Positions 6,731-9,404 of a stretch of DNA of 9,404 bases are shown one piece after another. Position 1 is the first letter of the stretch. The number at the start of each line of letters is the position of its first letter. The notes beneath the pieces are model-generated. The model did no database searches and was not told the DNA's origin. It saw only the letters and a list, made by a program, of their open reading frames with translations. Origin of the DNA: JBBQZL01 sp038207745 (GTDB lineage Bacteria; Actinomycetota; Thermoleophilia; Solirubrobacterales; 70-9); contig JBBQZL010000103.1 in assembly GCA_038207745.1 (NCBI GenBank), positions 1-9,404 on the forward strand. Reading direction: 5' to 3'. The position numbers were made by a program, and so were the translations under genes.

Positions 6731-6767
6731 CGGATGAGTTTGCGGGGCGCCTGCTTGGGCGGGCCGC

Positions 6768-7448
6768 TCAGTCCTCCAGAAGAAAGTCGAAGACTGCGTA
6801 GCCGACCAGGAGGAAGACCAGATCGTATAGGCCCAGCACTCCCAGCCAGCGTCCGAAGTGATCGTAGGCGGGACCGCCCACGGAGAGCAGCGGCTCCGAT
6901 GCCGCGGTCGCCGCGATCATCAGGGGTAGAACGAGGGGCAGGAGCAAGAGCGGACCGAGCAGGTCACGGGCCCTCGAGTTGACCGCCATCGAGGAGATCA
7001 GCGCACCGGTTGCGGCCAGTCCGATGTCGGCGACCAGAAGCACCGGCGCGAGCGGGAGGAGCGGCGCCGCAGAGTCGAGAAAGAACATCGCGAAGACCGG
7101 TACGGTGATCACCTGCAGCGCGACGAAGAAGATGAACAACGCCGCGGCCTTTGCGATCAGCAGCGCCGTCCTGTCTATCGGGGCAAGGCGGATTGCGTCG
7201 AAACCGCCCTCCTCGTGCTCGGCCACGAAGATCCGGTTGATCCCGAGGATCGCCGCGAACAGGAGTGTTGTCCACAGCACTCCGGATGCGAGGCTCCCGG
7301 AGAGGGTGGTGCGATCGAGGCCGAAGCGGAAGATCACGAAGGTCGTGATCGCGAACAGGACCATCGCGGCAAGAGAGCGGAGCGTTCGCAACTCCGAGCG
7401 CAGGTCCTTGATCAGGATCGCGGCGACCGCGGTTCTGGTCGGGGTCAT
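6768..7448 (-). CDS. ccmB: Haem exporter permease subunit CcmB
   Basis: This 226-residue protein is the membrane subunit that pairs with CcmA in the CcmAB transporter, which drives release of holo-CcmE. The cytoplasmic N-terminus contains the family start Lys-Asp-Leu-Arg-Ser-Glu-Leu-Arg. About six hydrophobic segments follow, at roughly 26-45, 55-72, 100-125, 128-150, 160-182 and 200-222. The cytoplasmic loop EHEEGGFDAIRLAPIDR near 77-93 resembles the CcmB E(x)E...GxxxLxLSPxD block. The ATG overlaps the ccmA stop as ATGA, with AGGGAGGG about 7 nt upstream, so the ATPase and permease should be made together. Confidence 0.93.
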   Translation of the reverse strand: MTPTRTAVAAILIKDLRSELRTLRSLAAMVLFAITTFVIFRFGLDRTTLSGSLASGVLWTTLLFAAILGINRIFVAEHEEGGFDAIRLAPIDRTALLIAKAAALFIFFVALQVITVPVFAMFFLDSAAPLLPLAPVLLVADIGLAATGALISSMAVNSRARDLLGPLLLLPLVLPLMIAATAASEPLLSVGGPAYDHFGRWLGVLGLYDLVFLLVGYAVFDFLLED

Positions 7449-8113
7449 GCCGGACCCTCCCTGAGGACCCGCCCACGCCGGTCGAGCTCGAGCACCCGGT
7501 CGGCATCGGGGAGCGAGCGGTCGGGGTCATGGGTCACGGTGACCCGGGTCCGGCCCGGGGACGAGCCGAGGAGTTCGCGGGTCAGCCCACGGCTCTCAGC
7601 ATCGAGATTTGAGTCAGGCTCATCGAGCAGCAGCAGGTCGGGCTGATGGAGGACGCAGCGGCAGACCGCGATCCGCTGTCTCATCCCCGCGGACAGGGCG
7701 TCGATCCTCTCGTCGGCGCGACGGCTCATCCCCATCTGCCCGAGCAGTCTGTCGATACGCTGCTCCGCCTCCCCTGACTCGATGCCATGCAGGCGGGCGT
7801 GAAAGCGAAGGTTCTCCCGGGCGGTCAGGTCTCGGTAGAGCAGTGCATCGTGGCCCAGGTAGCCGACCCGGCCGCGAAGCTTCCATCCATCTGAGGGGAT
7901 CGCGTTGCCGAGCACGGTCGCCTCACCGCCGCTTGGCCTCAGCAGGGTGGCGAGGATCCGCAGCAGCGTCGTCTTTCCGGCGCCGTTGGGCCCGAGGACA
8001 ACCATCGATTGGCCGGTGGCGAGGGTGAAGGTGACGTCATCGAGCACCGGCCGCTCGCCAAAGTCGCGACGCAGTCCGCTCAGCTCAATTGCGGGAGATG
8101 GGGCGGTGGCCAT
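7445..8113 (-). CDS. ccmA: Haem exporter ATP-binding protein CcmA
   Basis: This 222-residue ABC ATPase energises the CcmAB complex on the cytoplasmic face of the membrane. Visible elements are an aromatic A-loop residue Phe18, Walker A GPNGAGKTT at 41-49, the signature LSAGM at 140-144, Walker B LLLLDEP at 160-166 followed by the D-loop Asn-Leu-Asp at 169-171, and the H-switch His195 in VTVTHDP. LSAG in place of LSGG is typical of CcmA; Met replaces the usual Gln at the fifth signature position. The short single-domain length fits CcmA. The ATG at 8113 lies 19 bp after the aldehyde dehydrogenase stop. Its probable Shine-Dalgarno sequence GGAGAGG begins at that stop codon and forms one arm of a small hairpin. 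Confidence 0.93.
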   Translation of the reverse strand: MATAPSPAIELSGLRRDFGERPVLDDVTFTLATGQSMVVLGPNGAGKTTLLRILATLLRPSGGEATVLGNAIPSDGWKLRGRVGYLGHDALLYRDLTARENLRFHARLHGIESGEAEQRIDRLLGQMGMSRRADERIDALSAGMRQRIAVCRCVLHQPDLLLLDEPDSNLDAESRGLTRELLGSSPGRTRVTVTHDPDRSLPDADRVLELDRRGRVLREGPA

Positions 8114-8118
8114 CGGCC

Positions 8119-8133
8119 GGAGAGTCCCTCTCC
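8119..8133 (-). repeat. Inverted repeat enclosing the putative ccmA Shine-Dalgarno sequence
   Basis: The 15 bp form a perfect 6-bp stem with a 3-nt loop: GGAGAG, GGA, CTCTCC on the minus strand. The 5' arm is the only purine-rich ribosome-binding candidate before ccmA and abuts the aldehyde dehydrogenase TAG. The 3' arm is complementary to it. If folded, it would hide the binding site; ribosomes finishing the upstream gene would open it. It has no U-tract, so it is not a canonical terminator. Six-bp inverted repeats do occur by chance. Confidence 0.35.
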
Positions 8134-9404
8134 TAGTTCTTGCCCCGCTTCAGGGTCTTCTGACCGAGCTTGAGCAAGGGCCCCATCCCGGTCTTCAGCG
8201 CCTCGACCCGCTCGGATCCGGATCCGTAGAGCAGGTGTGCCGAGGTGCGCAGTGCCTTGCCCATGTTCTCGTCGTAGGGATACCACCAGAAGTTGCGGGT
8301 CAGTCCCGGCTCCCAGGTCACCAGCTTGATGTTGACGCACTCGTAGAAGCCGAACTTCGAGTGTGACCGACCGAGGCCTGAATCCTTGACCCCACCCCAT
8401 GAGCACTGGCAGGCGCCATGGGTGAACGAGTGATCGTTGATCCAGACCATTCCGGACTCGATCCGCCTTGCAATCCGCTCGCCCTTCTGGCGGTCCTTGG
8501 TCCAGACCGATGCCCCGAGACCGAACTCGGAGTCGTTGGCGAGCCTGACCGCCTCATCCTCGCTGTCGACGACGACGATCGGCAGCACCGGCCCAAAGAT
8601 CTCCTCCTTCATGATCCGCATCTCGTGGGTGACTCCGGTCAGCACCGCGGGGGCGATGTAGTTGCCGCTGAGGCCCGGAACATCGACCGGACCGCCCGAG
8701 CGCTGGACCGCCCCGGAAGCGACCGCATCCTCGAGCAGGTCACAGACGATCTTGTACTGATCGTCCGAGGTCATCGGGCCGATCTCCGTCGTCGACTCGG
8801 CCGGGTTGCCGAGCCGCAGCTTCTCGGCGCCACGGACGACTCCCTCGATGAACCGGTCGGCGACATCGCGGATCACGTAGACACGCTCGATCCCGGAGCA
8901 GGTCTGCCCGCCGTTCGCGAAGCCGCCCCAGAGCGCACCCGAGACCGCCGCATTCAGGTCGGCGTCGGCGCAGACGATCATCGGATCCTTGCCACCGAGC
9001 TCGAGAACCGATCCCTTCATCTGCCTGGCGCATGCCTCTCCAACCTTGTATCCGACCTCGACCGAGCCGGTGAAGAAGATCTTCCCGGCGCTGGACTTGA
9101 CCAGCGCGTCGCCGATTCTGCCGCCGCCGTGAACCGTCCTGACAAGGCCTTCGGGGAATCCCGCCTTCTCGAAGATGCCCCTGATCGCCTCGCCGAGCAT
9201 CGGTGTCAGGCTGGCCGGTTTGAGGACCACCCCGTTGCCGGCCATCAGCGCAATTGCGATCTCCGTGAAGGGGATCGACCATGGGTAGTTCCACGGCCCG
9301 ATCACTCCGACGACGCCGATCGGCTCGTATGAGAAGTGACTGCGCTTGGTCAGGAAGACAGCCTGCGGATATCTGATCTTCTCGTTCGCAAGGATCTTCT
9401 GGCC
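8133..9404 (-). CDS. Aldehyde dehydrogenase family protein (N-terminus beyond the window)
   Basis: The reading frame is open to the right edge, so 423 C-terminal residues are present and roughly 80-110 N-terminal residues are missing. The GTG at 9305 inside the VVGVIGPWNYP motif is not the start. Conserved NAD(P)-dependent aldehyde dehydrogenase features, numbered from the edge, are the oxyanion Asn39 in GPWNYPW, FTGS near 111-114, the general base Glu135 in LELGGKDP, and nucleophile Cys169 in GGQTCSGIERVY. It should oxidise an aldehyde to a carboxylate in the cytoplasm; the substrate cannot be read from the sequence. After the catalytic domain comes a tail of about 60 residues containing a Trp-Trp-Tyr-Pro-Tyr stretch and ending in a basic Lys-rich segment. 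It lies 19 bp before ccmA in the same direction, but a metabolic link to cytochrome maturation is not evident. Confidence 0.93.
   Translation of the reverse strand, partial: GQKILANEKIRYPQAVFLTKRSHFSYEPIGVVGVIGPWNYPWSIPFTEIAIALMAGNGVVLKPASLTPMLGEAIRGIFEKAGFPEGLVRTVHGGGRIGDALVKSSAGKIFFTGSVEVGYKVGEACARQMKGSVLELGGKDPMIVCADADLNAAVSGALWGGFANGGQTCSGIERVYVIRDVADRFIEGVVRGAEKLRLGNPAESTTEIGPMTSDDQYKIVCDLLEDAVASGAVQRSGGPVDVPGLSGNYIAPAVLTGVTHEMRIMKEEIFGPVLPIVVVDSEDEAVRLANDSEFGLGASVWTKDRQKGERIARRIESGMVWINDHSFTHGACQCSWGGVKDSGLGRSHSKFGFYECVNIKLVTWEPGLTRNFWWYPYDENMGKALRTSAHLLYGSGSERVEALKTGMGPLLKLGQKTLKRGKN

Noticed and set aside
8418..9332. 304-codon plus-strand open frame opposite the aldehyde dehydrogenase
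   Set aside because: Composition is Asp/Arg-rich with no motif, and the opposite strand has unmistakable aldehyde dehydrogenase motifs.

Overview
The window is high-GC bacterial chromosome in which ten complete genes and one edge-truncated gene lie head to tail on the minus strand. Most junctions are overlaps or gaps under 60 bp, and no stretch over about 60 bp is left unexplained. The likely source is an actinobacterium, probably class Thermoleophilia (Solirubrobacterales-like). This rests on base composition, on a small secreted protein with the degenerate RTX repeats and Cys-Gly/Asp-rich end common in that group, and on the mixed ccm-hem gene order. It is an inference, not a marker-gene assignment.

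In order of transcription (right to left): an aldehyde dehydrogenase whose N-terminus lies beyond the right edge (8133-9404); the System I cytochrome c maturation genes ccmA, ccmB, ccmC and a ccmD-like gene (5790-8113); the early tetrapyrrole genes hemA, hemC and a cobA-hemD fusion (2045-5797); a small secreted RTX-like protein (1587-1988); an S-adenosylmethionine hydrolase of the DUF62 family (756-1565); and a biotin-protein ligase (67-759). At the extreme left, a Lys/Pro-rich frame ending at position 61 may be the C-terminus of a convergent plus-strand gene.

The central block is functionally coherent. HemA converts glutamyl-tRNA to glutamate-semialdehyde. HemC builds hydroxymethylbilane. 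The CobA-HemD fusion closes the ring to uroporphyrinogen III and can also methylate it toward sirohaem or cobalamin. CcmABCD handles haem for covalent attachment to c-type cytochromes. Genes for steps between these (hemL, hemB, the late haem steps) and for CcmE/CcmF/CcmH are not in the window.

Two sequence anomalies stand out. First, hemC has a clear ATG and ribosome binding site but an in-frame TGA at codon 16, with strong HemC homology continuing in the same frame on both sides. Second, the SAM hydrolase carries its conserved N-terminal Asp-Phe-Gly motif upstream of the first GTG in its frame, and there is no ATG, GTG or TTG between that motif and the preceding stop. Both may be sequencing errors, strain mutations or unusual translation. 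I see no mobile element, CRISPR array, RNA gene or clearly new defence or biosynthetic system.
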